Source: Massilia mucilaginosa (GTDB lineage: Bacteria > Pseudomonadota > Gammaproteobacteria > Burkholderiales > Burkholderiaceae_D). From it: 64,000 bases of DNA. The position numbers and the translations under genes were made by a program. The stretch spans positions 1 to 64,000 of the forward strand of contig NZ_WHJH01000040.1 of NCBI RefSeq assembly GCF_011682145.1, read 5' to 3'. Of the stretch, positions 46,752-55,866 are shown piece after piece (the stretch's first letter is position 1; each line of letters starts with the position of its first letter). The notes beneath the pieces are model-generated. The model ran no database searches and had not been told where the DNA came from. It worked only from the letters and a program-made list of their open reading frames with translations.

Positions 46752-47360
46752 CTACGCATTTGGATAATCACAATACTCGACGTACCCTTCGCTGCCCTTG
46801 GTCGAGATGACCTTGGCCGGAATGCCGACCGCGACCGAGTTGTCGTCCAGGTCACGCGTGAGGACGGCGTTGGCGCCGATGGCGCAGCCGTTGCCGACCT
46901 TGATGGCGCCGAGCAGCACGGCGCCGGCGCCGATGTGGATGTTATCGCCGAGCACAGGCACGCCCTTGCGCTCGCCCCGGTTGACCTGGCCGATGGTGAC
47001 GCCCTGCGAAATATTGCAGTTGCGCCCGATGCGCGCGTCGCGGCTGACCACGATGCCGCCGAAGTGGCCGATGTAAAAGCCGGGCCCGATCTCGGTATCG
47101 TAGGGAATCGAGATGCCGAACTTGAAGCGGTAGTGCTTGTGCATGAAACGGGCGGCGACATGGGCCAGCTTCCACAGGCCGCCAGCGCCGCGCGTGACGG
47201 CGGCCAGGCGCAGCCAGAACAGGAAGCGGAAGCCCGGCACCATGCGGTAGGCGCGCAGGCCGGCGCGCCAGCCGCTGGCGCCTTGCAGGCAGCGATACAG
47301 GTCCGAGCCCCACAACATGCGCAGGCGTTGACGTGGTGTTTGGTTCATGCCTTGGTTCAT
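46752..47360 (-). CDS. Serine acetyltransferase-like hexapeptide acyltransferase
   Basis: Left-handed beta-helix acyltransferase of 202 residues. Hexapeptide repeats run from about residue 90 to 180 (GPGFYIGHFGGIVVSRDARI, IGRNCNISQGVTIGQ, VLGDNIHIGAGAVLLGAIKV, GNGCAIGANAVLTRDL), with the catalytic-type His in HFGG. In this setting it probably adds an acetyl group to a sugar of the repeat unit, not to serine. ATG at 47,360 overlaps the stop of the upstream glycosyltransferase (ATGA). Confidence 0.87.
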   Translation of the reverse strand: MNQGMNQTPRQRLRMLWGSDLYRCLQGASGWRAGLRAYRMVPGFRFLFWLRLAAVTRGAGGLWKLAHVAARFMHKHYRFKFGISIPYDTEIGPGFYIGHFGGIVVSRDARIGRNCNISQGVTIGQVNRGERKGVPVLGDNIHIGAGAVLLGAIKVGNGCAIGANAVLTRDLDDNSVAVGIPAKVISTKGSEGYVEYCDYPNA

Positions 47361-48511
47361 GCGAGCAGCGCCGACAGGTAAGGTGCGGAAACGGTTTCGG
47401 GCGCCAGGCGGGTGCTGGCGTAGGCGCGGCAACGCGCGCTGCAGGCGGCCAGCTCGGCCGGGTCGGCCAGCAGCGCGCGCGCCGCCGCGACGGCGCCGGC
47501 GACATCGCTCACCGCCACGCCCAGGCCCAGGCGCGCGATGATGCCGTCCGGATCGAACGTGGCCACCACCGGCACGCCGTTGGCCCAGGCTTGCAGATAG
47601 GTGTTGGGGAAACCCTCGAAGGACGAGGTATTGACAAAGATGCGGGCGCGCGCGAACAGGCTGCGCGTGGTGCCGAACTTGACCTGGCCGTGAAAGCGCA
47701 GGTTCGGCAAGGCGCGCGCGCCCGCTTCGGCGCGCGCGTACAGCTCGCGCTCTTCCGGATGGGCGCCGCCGGCCATCTCGCAGACGAACTCGGGCAACTC
47801 GCGCACGATGTCGATGAACCACTCTGGTCGCTTCATCGAGCGCATATTGGCCAGCCACAGCAGGTCGGTGCTGCGCTCGGCGGGGGGGGCGATGGTGTCG
47901 GGCAAGTCCGAAAACATGCCGGCCACTTCGGCATGCAAGCCGTAGTTCTTCAGCAGCAGCGCGGCTTGCTTGTCGGTTTGCGCCAGGATCGCGTCGGCGC
48001 GCCGCAGGCCGTAGTGATACAGGACGCGGTCGCGCGCGTTGGTCAGCATCAGGGTATCGGGCGCGCAATCGGCGTCGGAGGCGATGCGGAACACGAAGCG
48101 GCGCCCGTGGCGGCGGCAAAAGGCGGCGGCGATGCCGACGGTGGCGCCGGCGCAGCTGACGTAGTACACGTCGGCGTCGGCCGCCTTCATGGAAGCCCAG
48201 GTGGCGGTCAGGCGCGGCGCGAAAAAGCGCAGGCCGGGCAAGCCGTCGGCGAGGGCGAAGGTCTTGCGCACGGTCACGCCGCCGACCTGCTCGACCGGCT
48301 GCTGGCCGAAGTCGCCCACCAGCGAGGTCACCTGGTGGCCGCTGCGCGCCAGGTAGCGCGACATCAGCGCGTGCTGCACTTCTTCGCCGCCGATGTGGAC
48401 TTTTTTCCCGTCCAGGTCGGCAATGACGCCCCAGGCGTAGTAGTTCAGCATGCAGATGCGCGCCGATTTGCGCTGCACTGCATCGCGCTGCGTTGAATCA
48501 ATATCAGTCAC
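47357..48511 (-). CDS. Glycosyltransferase, GT4 family, with C8 tract
   Basis: GT4-like enzyme of 384 residues: CMLNYYAWGVIADLDGKKVH with GGEEVQ near the N-terminus, LLWLANMRSMKRPEWFIDIV, and the C-terminal VNTSSFEGFPNTYLQAWANG motif with the donor-binding glutamate. GTG start at 48,511 overlaps the ligase stop (GTGA). Eight consecutive C residues lie in codons for IAPPAE (47,882-47,889 on the plus strand). Sugar specificity unknown. Confidence 0.9.
   Translation of the reverse strand: MTDIDSTQRDAVQRKSARICMLNYYAWGVIADLDGKKVHIGGEEVQHALMSRYLARSGHQVTSLVGDFGQQPVEQVGGVTVRKTFALADGLPGLRFFAPRLTATWASMKAADADVYYVSCAGATVGIAAAFCRRHGRRFVFRIASDADCAPDTLMLTNARDRVLYHYGLRRADAILAQTDKQAALLLKNYGLHAEVAGMFSDLPDTIAPPAERSTDLLWLANMRSMKRPEWFIDIVRELPEFVCEMAGGAHPEERELYARAEAGARALPNLRFHGQVKFGTTRSLFARARIFVNTSSFEGFPNTYLQAWANGVPVVATFDPDGIIARLGLGVAVSDVAGAVAAARALLADPAELAACSARCRAYASTRLAPETVSAPYLSALLA
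47882..47889. repeat. G8/C8 homopolymer in a glycosyltransferase gene
   Basis: Eight G residues on the plus strand (eight C in the coding strand). Loss or gain of one base would truncate the enzyme in mid-protein. It stands out from the rest of the locus. Confidence 0.85.
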
Positions 48512-50028
48512 GTTGCCAACTCGTCTTTCCGTAAGTCAAAGGGCTTGTCGTGCCAGGGTGCCGGTTCCCGATGCCGGTTCCTGTCCTTCATGCGGTACAC
48601 GCCGCCGCAACCCATCAGGATGCCGAGCAGGATCCAGAAATACGATTGCGAAAAAGTGGGGGTGAACATATCGTCGGTGAAGCCCTGGATGAACCACAGG
48701 GGGATCATGACGGCGCCGCCGGCGAACATGCCCTGCAGGCTGGCGCTGGCATGCTCGCGCGAGAGGCGCAGGAATTCGCGCCGCACGAACAGCAGGAAGG
48801 CCAGCACGAAGCCGAAGCCGACCAGGCCCAGGTCCATCAGGCCGCCCAGCCAGGCGCTGTGGGTCTGCGCCACCGGCAGCATCTTGTTCAGGCGCACGGG
48901 CGGGCTCCACAAGAGCGAGCGCACGCCTTTCGGCAACACCGGTTCTTCCAGCACATACGGCAGCAGCGGCAGCCAGATGCCGTCCAGGCGGCCGGCGGTC
49001 ACGGCGCCGCGGTCGCCGTTGCCGACCCCGGTCAGGGCGCGTTCGAGGATCGGTTCGATCACCAGCGGGCCGATGCAGCCGGCCACGATCACGCCGATGA
49101 TCACGGTCTTGACGCTGATACGCTTCCAGAAGTAAATCAGGTTGACCAGGATGAAGCCGATGAAGCCGCCGCGCGAGAAGGTCATCAGCACGCACACGGC
49201 GAACACCACGGAAGAGACGAACAGCAGGCGGCGCTGGGCGTCGCCGGCCCCGCGCAGCGAGAACAGGGTCACCGCGTAGAGCATGTTCAACAACAGGCTC
49301 ATCTCGTTGGCGTGCATGCCGAGGCTGCCCAGGAAGTCGCGCGCCAGGGGCGAGGCCAGCTGGCGCAGCGAGATGCCCGAGCTGAGCAGCCGCCAGCCCA
49401 CCAGGCCGCAAAAGATCCAGCCGGACATCAGCATCAGGTACAGGAATTTTTCCGGCTTTTTACTGTGGCGCACCGACAGCCCCACCATCAGCGCCAGCAG
49501 CACCAAAAATTGCGGCTTGATGAACATGTCGCGGATATAGCCGAAGCCATCGTGGTACTGGATCAGGCGTTCGGCCTCGAAGCGCGGCGGGATCAGGTGG
49601 ACATTCGACATGCCGACCACGCAGGCGATGCCGATCGGCAAGATATACCAGGTGAGCAGGCGCATCGGCGCGAGCGGATCGCGCCAGCGCCGCAGTCCGG
49701 CATGGACCACGTAGGAGACGATGGTCAGGAACAGGATCAGGTTGAGCGGATTGAGGCCGCGGATGCCCAGCATTTCGTGCGGAAAGAAGACCAGCGCCGA
49801 GAGCGGCATGATGACGATGGCGGCGGCCACCCCGACCCGGAAATCGAGCATGACCCACAAGCCGAGGCCGCACATGATCACGGCGGCCGGCACCAGCACG
49901 CCCAGGGTCGGCACGGCGGCCCCGAACACGGCCGCGAGCAGCAGCAGCGCGATCACGCCCGCAATGGCGGTCAGCTTGCCGCTGCCGCCCTTGTAGCGGC
50001 GCGACTGGGGAACCGGGTGCTCGATCAT
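48508..50028 (-). CDS. O-antigen ligase/polymerase-like membrane protein
   Basis: Polytopic protein of 506 residues with about 12 hydrophobic segments and a large periplasmic loop (about 330-420). The Wzy_C pattern FSRGGFIGFILVNLIYFW (about 280-300) and the loop His-containing AQTHSAWLGGLMDLGLVG are typical of O-antigen ligases and Wzy polymerases. It should polymerise the repeat unit. ATG at 50,028 is chosen over a GTG at 50,058, which has no ribosome binding site. Its stop overlaps the next gene. Confidence 0.88.
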   Translation of the reverse strand: MIEHPVPQSRRYKGGSGKLTAIAGVIALLLLAAVFGAAVPTLGVLVPAAVIMCGLGLWVMLDFRVGVAAAIVIMPLSALVFFPHEMLGIRGLNPLNLILFLTIVSYVVHAGLRRWRDPLAPMRLLTWYILPIGIACVVGMSNVHLIPPRFEAERLIQYHDGFGYIRDMFIKPQFLVLLALMVGLSVRHSKKPEKFLYLMLMSGWIFCGLVGWRLLSSGISLRQLASPLARDFLGSLGMHANEMSLLLNMLYAVTLFSLRGAGDAQRRLLFVSSVVFAVCVLMTFSRGGFIGFILVNLIYFWKRISVKTVIIGVIVAGCIGPLVIEPILERALTGVGNGDRGAVTAGRLDGIWLPLLPYVLEEPVLPKGVRSLLWSPPVRLNKMLPVAQTHSAWLGGLMDLGLVGFGFVLAFLLFVRREFLRLSREHASASLQGMFAGGAVMIPLWFIQGFTDDMFTPTFSQSYFWILLGILMGCGGVYRMKDRNRHREPAPWHDKPFDLRKDELAT

Positions 50029-50059
50029 GCCGGCACCTGTGCGCTCGATCCGCCGCACA

Positions 50060-51667
50060 TCACGCAGGAGCGCCGATCAGCTTGGCGCGCACTGGTGGCG
50101 CAACGTGCTTCATCAGGTCGTTGACAAACGCATCCTGGACGGCGAACGCGGCCTTGTCGTCGGGCTCGATGGACGAGACGCGGAACAGGTAACCGTCGGG
50201 AATGTAATCGGACAGCGCATACTTGAGCTGCACCATCTGGCGGTCGACATAGCTGCGCACCACGCTGCTGCCCATGGTGAACCAGTAGGTGACCGGCTCG
50301 GTGCGCGGGCCATGGCTGGCCACCATGCGCGTGACCGGGACCGGCAAGCCGTCGAACACCAGGTTTTCGTCGTGCAGGTCGCGAATCTGGAAACCCTGGG
50401 CCGCGTAGCAGACTTCCTGGCGGTGCGCGCGCATCGACTGGGTCTGGTTCGAGCCGTAGGCGATGGTCAGCATCACGCGCTGGCCGCGGCTGTTGATGTA
50501 GGTGCGCGAGAGGGTCTGGCTGTAGACCGCCGCCACTTTTTCCTGCTGCACCGAGGAAGGCACCATGGCCACGGCGTCGGGATCGATCTTCCAGTCGCCG
50601 AAGGCGTGCGGAACGCTGGTTTCCAGCACGATCGCGGGCTCGCTGTCGGACAGCATTTTCTGCGGCTTGATGGCAAGCGTGGCCAGCAGGGCCGCGCCCA
50701 TCAGCACGGCGGCGCCGAGCGCCATGCCGAGCGGACCGTAGTTGGCGCTCAAGGCCGGCGGCCCGGCTTCGCTGGCGAACAGCGGCAGCGCTTGCTTGTC
50801 GGCGGCGCCGAAGCGCAGCAGCGAATCGGTGGCGATAATGAGCAGCAGGGCCGAAACGAACAGCACCATGCCGGCGAAACCGTGCAGGAAGCCCTGCCCG
50901 GCCGCGTCGCCCAGGTGATAGGTGATCAGGGTGAGCACCATGACCCTGATCACGTTCGAAATGAAGGAGATCGGCACGATCAGGATGGCCAGGGTGATGT
51001 TGCGGAACAGCGAGTTGTGGCGCACGATGTTCAGGTACAGCAGGCCCAGCGCCTCCAGGGTAAACAGCGTATGCAGGCCGGCGCAGGCGTCGGCCACGAG
51101 CAGCTTGTACTGGCCGATCTGGAGGATCACGCCGCTGCGCGAAATCGGATAGCCGACCCAGTACAGCACGTTGCCGACCACCCAGGAGACGGCGGTTTTC
51201 ATGGGCATGGTCAGCATGTCGACCAGGGAACCCGGCAGCGGCAGCATGAACAGCATGAAGAAGAACGGGAACCACTGGGCGCGCAGCGCGCGCTTGCCGC
51301 GCATGAGCAGGATGAGCGCCATCAGGGTGCCGAGGTAGGAGCCGATCTCGAAGATGGCGATGCCCTGCGAGCGGCCGATGAAGTACACGAACACCGACAG
51401 CACCAGCAGCGGCCAGCCCAGGGGGCTGCCGCGCTCGCCTTCGCTGACGGCCAGCATCTGGCCCCAGTTGCGGTACAGCAGCCAGTGCGCGATGCCGAGA
51501 ATGATCGGGCCGTGCGCCTGTTCTTCGGTGGCCCACAGGCCGGTGAACATGTCGTAGAAGCTCGGGACGTACATCAGCAGCAGGCCGAGCGCGATCGGCG
51601 CCCAGGACGGCAGCGCGCCGTTGCCGGACAGGCCGGCCGGCACGGACGACTTGGCCTGCGTGCTCAT
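50060..51667 (-). CDS. xrtB: Exosortase B fused to its partner EpsI
   Basis: Single protein of 535 residues. Residues 1-285 are exosortase: eight hydrophobic helices with the proposed Cys-Arg-His triad at Cys195 (VADACAGLHTLFTLEAL), Arg241 (ISNVIRVM) and His262 (FLHGFAG). Residues about 310-335 form another membrane helix and the rest is the periplasmic EpsI domain (AFGDWKIDPD, HRQEVCYAAQGFQI with Cys420, YWFTMG). Exosortase recognises PEP-CTERM signals. No stop or frameshift separates the two parts. In several other XrtB loci xrtB and epsI are separate genes, as I recall. ATG overlaps the epsG stop (ATGA). Confidence 0.93.
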   Translation of the reverse strand: MSTQAKSSVPAGLSGNGALPSWAPIALGLLLMYVPSFYDMFTGLWATEEQAHGPIILGIAHWLLYRNWGQMLAVSEGERGSPLGWPLLVLSVFVYFIGRSQGIAIFEIGSYLGTLMALILLMRGKRALRAQWFPFFFMLFMLPLPGSLVDMLTMPMKTAVSWVVGNVLYWVGYPISRSGVILQIGQYKLLVADACAGLHTLFTLEALGLLYLNIVRHNSLFRNITLAILIVPISFISNVIRVMVLTLITYHLGDAAGQGFLHGFAGMVLFVSALLLIIATDSLLRFGAADKQALPLFASEAGPPALSANYGPLGMALGAAVLMGAALLATLAIKPQKMLSDSEPAIVLETSVPHAFGDWKIDPDAVAMVPSSVQQEKVAAVYSQTLSRTYINSRGQRVMLTIAYGSNQTQSMRAHRQEVCYAAQGFQIRDLHDENLVFDGLPVPVTRMVASHGPRTEPVTYWFTMGSSVVRSYVDRQMVQLKYALSDYIPDGYLFRVSSIEPDDKAAFAVQDAFVNDLMKHVAPPVRAKLIGAPA

Positions 51668-52542
51668 TTGAAGTCCACCAGCACCGAACCGACCACCACG
51701 GCGCCGTTCTGGGCCACCTGTTCGGCCAGGGCGTTGACGTCGCCCATGTGGGTCTTGTTCTTGCGCGCGACGATCAGCACGCCGCCGGTGCGGGCGGCCA
51801 GCACCAGGGCGTCGAGCCCGGTCTGGCTGGCGGCCACGTCATACAGGGTGACATCGTATTTCGATTCGAGCTGGGCGTTCAGGCCGGCGAAATTGCTGCG
51901 GCTGAGCAGTTCCTGGGGATTCGGCGGCAAGGTGCCGGCGCCCAGCACCGACAGGTCGACGAAGGAGCCGACATGGGCGGTAACGTCGAGGTCGGCGCGG
52001 CCGGCCAGCACGTCGGACAGGCCCTGTTTGCCGGGAATATTGAAAATGGTGTGCTGGGCTGGTTTACGCAGGTTGGCGTCGACCAGCAGGGTGTGTTCGC
52101 CCAATTGCGAAAACACCACCGCCAGGTTGGCCGCGAACAGGCTGGCGCCGTCGCCGCGGTCGATCCCGACCACGGTGAGCGACTTGCGCCCGCGCGCGAA
52201 CCAGCGCAGCATCAGCTGGCTGCGCACGGCGCGCAGGGTTTCGACCTGCGGGCTGAACGGATCGTAGGCGGCCACCAGGTGCGGCGAATAGCTGCCCTCG
52301 CCCGGCTGCAGGTAGGGATAGTCGAACTGGCGCGCCAGCACTTGCTGGATATCGGCTTCGTTGATCAGGCCCAGGCGCTGGGCGGCCTCGCCGAAGCGGA
52401 TCCCGAGTTCCTTCTGCATGCGCAGCACGCGCTCGGCGTTCTCGGGGGTGATCTTGCCCGATTCGAGCAGCAAGCCGCCGATGCTCGAATCGGCGCGTTT
52501 CAGTTTCTCGGAGGCGGCGAGGGAAAGCTCGGTCTGCGTCAT
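51664..52542 (-). CDS. epsG: EpsG, chain-length determinant tyrosine-kinase-like protein
   Basis: Cytoplasmic partner of EpsF, 292 residues, of the BY-kinase/MinD fold. An N-terminal MshEN-like segment (20-80) precedes the ATPase-like domain: GIDRGDGASLFAANLAVVFS (about 125-144) stands at Walker A and LLVDANLRKP at Walker A'. The Walker lysine is replaced and there is no C-terminal tyrosine cluster, so classical autokinase activity is doubtful. A GGAAA box precedes the ATG. The stop overlaps xrtB. Confidence 0.9.
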   Translation of the reverse strand: MTQTELSLAASEKLKRADSSIGGLLLESGKITPENAERVLRMQKELGIRFGEAAQRLGLINEADIQQVLARQFDYPYLQPGEGSYSPHLVAAYDPFSPQVETLRAVRSQLMLRWFARGRKSLTVVGIDRGDGASLFAANLAVVFSQLGEHTLLVDANLRKPAQHTIFNIPGKQGLSDVLAGRADLDVTAHVGSFVDLSVLGAGTLPPNPQELLSRSNFAGLNAQLESKYDVTLYDVAASQTGLDALVLAARTGGVLIVARKNKTHMGDVNALAEQVAQNGAVVVGSVLVDFK

Positions 52543-52575
52543 GGTGTTTCCTATTGTTGGTTCGGGCGCGGGCGG

Positions 52576-53982
52576 CTAGCCCAGGCGCAGGCGGCGCGGC
52601 AGCAGCGAATTGATCGCGCTGTAGCGGCGCTTGGAAGCAGTCCAGTCGATCACGCCAAGCACCGGCATCTGCAGCACTTCGGCCATATCGGCTTCGGAGC
52701 GCACGCGGCGGTCGATCATTTCGGTCAGCAGGGCAAAGCCCAGGCCCAGCATCACGCCCAGGAAACCCGAGAGCATGGTGTTGAGCATGACGCGCGGACC
52801 GCTGGCGCCCAGCGGCGCGGTGGCCGGATTGAGCACGGCGATGTCGGACTGCTCGGACGCGCCTTCGATGCGGGTCTGCGAAAAGCGCATCGAGGTGGCG
52901 TCGAAGGCGCGCTGGGCGCTCTCGACGTCCTTGACCAGCACGCCGAGTTCGTCGCGGCTGCGGTTCAGTTCGAGTACCTTGGCCTTCTGGGCCGCCAGCG
53001 CCGCGCGCACCGCGCCTTCGCGCTGCTGCAGGATGGCGGCGTTGTTGCCGACGCTGCTGGACGCCGAGCGCTGCTGGGCAGACAGGTTGGCGTTGATCTT
53101 GTCGACTTCGGCCTTGATGCTCAGGTATTGCGGATGGTTCACGCCCAAACGCTGGCCCGCTTCGGCCAGGCGCGATTCGGCCCCGGCCAGCTGCACCTTG
53201 AGGTTCTGCACCAGCGGATTGGAGGCCACGTCGGGCGAATCGGCGGCGCGCGCACCCTGCGCCATGCCCTGGCGCGAATTGGCTTCCATGGCCTGGCCCT
53301 GGGCCGCGACCAGCTGGGCCGACAGGTCGTTGAGGCGGTTCGATTCGACGTCGAGACGGTTGTCGACGCTGACGATGCCGTTGTCCTGCTGGTACTTGGA
53401 GAGGCGGCTCTGGGCCGCTTCGACGTTACCGCGCAGCATTTTGGTCTGTTCGTTGAAGTAGGCTGCGGCCTTTTTCATCGGCTCGACCTTCAGTTCGATG
53501 GCCAGCTTCTGGTATTCCTCGGCGAAGGCATTCGCCACAGCCGCCACGAACTGCGGATCGGCGCCCTTGAAATTGATTTCGACCACGCTGCTTTCGCGCG
53601 AAGGGACCACGTCGAGCTTGACCAGCAGCAGGCTGGCCAGCCAGTCGCGCACGGTGCCCTTGCCGCCGGTGGCTTTGCGGAACTGCTCGACCACGGTCGG
53701 ATTTTCCGCCATTTTCAGCTGGTCGACCACCCTGCCGGCCACGTTCTTGCTGCTGATGATGTCGATCTGGGTCGCCATATAGCCCGGCAACAGCTGGCTC
53801 GGCATGGCAATCCCGGTCAGCGGATCGACGCCCTTGTAGTTGAGCAGCACGGACGCCGTGGCCTGGTAGGTCTTGGGCATCGACAGGCTGACCATCAGGG
53901 TCAGCGTGACGGTGACGAGCAAGGTCGCCAGGATGATGTACTTGCGCGCATACAAAATCAGCAGGAACTGGGATAAATTCAT
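52576..53982 (-). CDS. epsF: EpsF, Wzz-type chain-length determinant protein
   Basis: Polysaccharide co-polymerase of 468 residues with membrane helices at about 15-35 and 400-425. N-terminal Wzz domain, a long coiled-coil periplasmic section (about 160-370, many Ala/Gln/Glu), and the GNVR-like segment before helix 2 (FDATSMRFSQTRIEGASEQS, then IAVLNPATAPLGASGP). It controls polymer length together with EpsG, which follows 33 bp downstream. Confidence 0.94.
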   Translation of the reverse strand: MNLSQFLLILYARKYIILATLLVTVTLTLMVSLSMPKTYQATASVLLNYKGVDPLTGIAMPSQLLPGYMATQIDIISSKNVAGRVVDQLKMAENPTVVEQFRKATGGKGTVRDWLASLLLVKLDVVPSRESSVVEINFKGADPQFVAAVANAFAEEYQKLAIELKVEPMKKAAAYFNEQTKMLRGNVEAAQSRLSKYQQDNGIVSVDNRLDVESNRLNDLSAQLVAAQGQAMEANSRQGMAQGARAADSPDVASNPLVQNLKVQLAGAESRLAEAGQRLGVNHPQYLSIKAEVDKINANLSAQQRSASSSVGNNAAILQQREGAVRAALAAQKAKVLELNRSRDELGVLVKDVESAQRAFDATSMRFSQTRIEGASEQSDIAVLNPATAPLGASGPRVMLNTMLSGFLGVMLGLGFALLTEMIDRRVRSEADMAEVLQMPVLGVIDWTASKRRYSAINSLLPRRLRLG

Positions 53983-54024
53983 TTAGCAACTCTCAATGTG
54001 GTGCGGCGGCCAAGGCCGGGAAAA

Positions 54025-54813
54025 TCAGAACCAGCTTTCCTTGACGAAGACGACATCGTCCACTTGCAGCAGGTCGTCCTGCTTGGCGTCGATCAGGCGG
54101 ATCTTGCCGTCCGCATCGCGGCGCTTGATCACCAGGCCGCGCTCGGTGCCGCGCATGGACAGGCCGCCGCCGGCCGACAGGGCCTGCACCACGGTCATCG
54201 AACGCTCGAGGCGGAACGCGCCCGGACGCTGGACTTCGCCGTAGATATAGAACTTGGGCGCGCGCTCGACGAACAGGACGTCGTTGCCGGACAAAACGTA
54301 GTCCTTGTTCAGCTGGCCGTTGCGGACCATCTCGATGACGTCGATCTCTTCGCGCGTGGTCTTGCCGTCGCGCGTGCGGATCAGGCTGAGACGGTCGCCG
54401 CCTTCGCTATTGATGCCGCCGGCCATGGCCAGCAAGTCGATCAGGCTGCGCTTGCCTTCGATCGGGTAGCGGCCCGGGCGGTTAACCGCGCCCAGCACCG
54501 AGACCTGCTGGCTCTGCACGGCGGTGACGATGACGTTCACTTGCGGCTTCTTGACGAAGTTGCCCGCTTCCAGCATCGAGGCGATCTTCTTTTCCGCGGC
54601 GGCGGCCGACAGGCCGGCCACCGGCACCTGGCCGATCAGCGGATAGCTGATGTTGCCGCCTTCGCTGACCCGGGTTTCCAGGGTCAGGTCGGGACTGCCG
54701 TAGACGGAGACCTTGAGCACGTCGCCCGGGCCGAGCGGCAGGTCGGCGGCGCTGGCCGCGCCCATCGTCATCACTGCCAGGAAAGCCATCAGGCCATGTA
54801 CCAGTTTGTTCAT
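54025..54813 (-). CDS. epsE: EpsE, polysaccharide export protein (Wza-type)
   Basis: Periplasmic/outer-membrane export protein of 262 residues with a signal peptide cut after ASA (about 23). The poly-export motif LGPGDVLKVSVYGSPDL is followed by SLBB repeats (VSVLGAVNRPGRYPI and FYIYGEVQRPGAFRLE). No lipobox is seen, so it differs from lipoprotein Wza and probably works with EpsL in the outer membrane. ATG at 54,813 follows AAGGTG. Confidence 0.94.
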   Translation of the reverse strand: MNKLVHGLMAFLAVMTMGAASAADLPLGPGDVLKVSVYGSPDLTLETRVSEGGNISYPLIGQVPVAGLSAAAAEKKIASMLEAGNFVKKPQVNVIVTAVQSQQVSVLGAVNRPGRYPIEGKRSLIDLLAMAGGINSEGGDRLSLIRTRDGKTTREEIDVIEMVRNGQLNKDYVLSGNDVLFVERAPKFYIYGEVQRPGAFRLERSMTVVQALSAGGGLSMRGTERGLVIKRRDADGKIRLIDAKQDDLLQVDDVVFVKESWF

Positions 54814-54864
54814 ATGTATCACCTTCTTATCGGTTTCAGTTGTCGGGACGGCGGCCGGGGCCGC

Positions 54865-55866
54865 TTACTTCAGGCCGGCGACGCCGCGCGCGGTGGCGGC
54901 ATCATCGGCCGCCGGCGTGGCGGCCGGCTCGGCCGGGGCCGGAGCGGCAGGGGCCGGGGCCGGGGTCGCTGCGACGGGGGCCGGGGCGGCCGGCGCGGCC
55001 GGCGCGGCGGCCAGGGTCGGCGCCTTCAGGTAATCGATCTTGGCGGCGCTGCGCAGGCGCTTGAGCTCGGCATCGGCCGCGTCCTTGGTGCGTTTGTTGA
55101 ACAGGAATTTTTCGATCTGCGGCGCCGCCACTTCGAGGGTGGCCGGGTTGTCGCGCACGTCAACGATCGAGACCAGCATGCTGCGCTCGCCTTCCTTGAC
55201 GATGAACAACTGGTTCTTTGGCATGCTTTTCAGCTTGGCCGACATTTCCGGCGCCAGGTCGGAGGTGGTGCGCGACGCCTGGGTGCGCATGAACTTGACC
55301 TTGTTGGCGTCGAACCAGACGGCGACGTCGTCCAGCGACTTGGCGTTCTCGGCCACGGTCTTGACTTCCTCGCTCAGGTCGCGGGTCTGGATGACCAGCT
55401 GCTTCATGTCGAACTGCTTGCGGTTGGCAAAGAAGTCCGGGTTCTTGCTGTAGTAGTCGTTCACTTCAGCGGGGGTCGGACGGGTCACGGCGCCGACTTT
55501 TTTCTGCATGTAGGCCTGGGCGATGATCAGGGCCTTGGCCCGTTCGATCGCCTGCACCACTTTGGGATCGCGGTCGGTCTTGTCTTTGGCCGCTTCGTTC
55601 TGCAGCAGCTGGCGGTCGATCAGGGCTTCGACCAGCTTCTTGCTGGCCTCGGTCTGCTGGGCCGGCGGCACGTTGGCCAGCATCAGCTCCTCGCTCAGCT
55701 GCAATTCGGTGATCTCTTCTCCGTTGACGCTGACCAGGGCCTGCCCCACTTTGGGCTTGCCGTCTTTGTTGCCGCAGCCGGCCAGTCCGGCGAGCGCAAC
55801 CATCAGGGCGGCGCACAGCAAACGTTTGTGTGAAGGCGGCGACATGGCCAGGGTGGAGATGTTCAA
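54865..55866 (-). CDS. epsD: EpsD-family peptidyl-prolyl cis-trans isomerase-like lipoprotein
   Basis: SurA/PpiD-like lipoprotein of 333 residues. Lipobox LAGC (Cys31), N-terminal SurA_N-type helices with LVSVNGEEITELQLSEELML, and a weak parvulin domain. The last 60 residues are Ala/Pro repeats. It starts with TTG at 55,866, supported by GAGGA; the first ATG seven codons later has no such box. EpsD homologues are fixed partners of exosortase-B polysaccharide loci. It opens the D-E-F-G-xrtB block. Confidence 0.92.
   Translation of the reverse strand: MNISTLAMSPPSHKRLLCAALMVALAGLAGCGNKDGKPKVGQALVSVNGEEITELQLSEELMLANVPPAQQTEASKKLVEALIDRQLLQNEAAKDKTDRDPKVVQAIERAKALIIAQAYMQKKVGAVTRPTPAEVNDYYSKNPDFFANRKQFDMKQLVIQTRDLSEEVKTVAENAKSLDDVAVWFDANKVKFMRTQASRTTSDLAPEMSAKLKSMPKNQLFIVKEGERSMLVSIVDVRDNPATLEVAAPQIEKFLFNKRTKDAADAELKRLRSAAKIDYLKAPTLAAAPAAPAAPAPVAATPAPAPAAPAPAEPAATPAADDAATARGVAGLK

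Noticed and set aside
50029-50058. GTG start at 50,058 for the O-antigen-ligase-like gene
   Set aside because: No ribosome binding site; the ATG at 50,028 gives a normal N-terminus.
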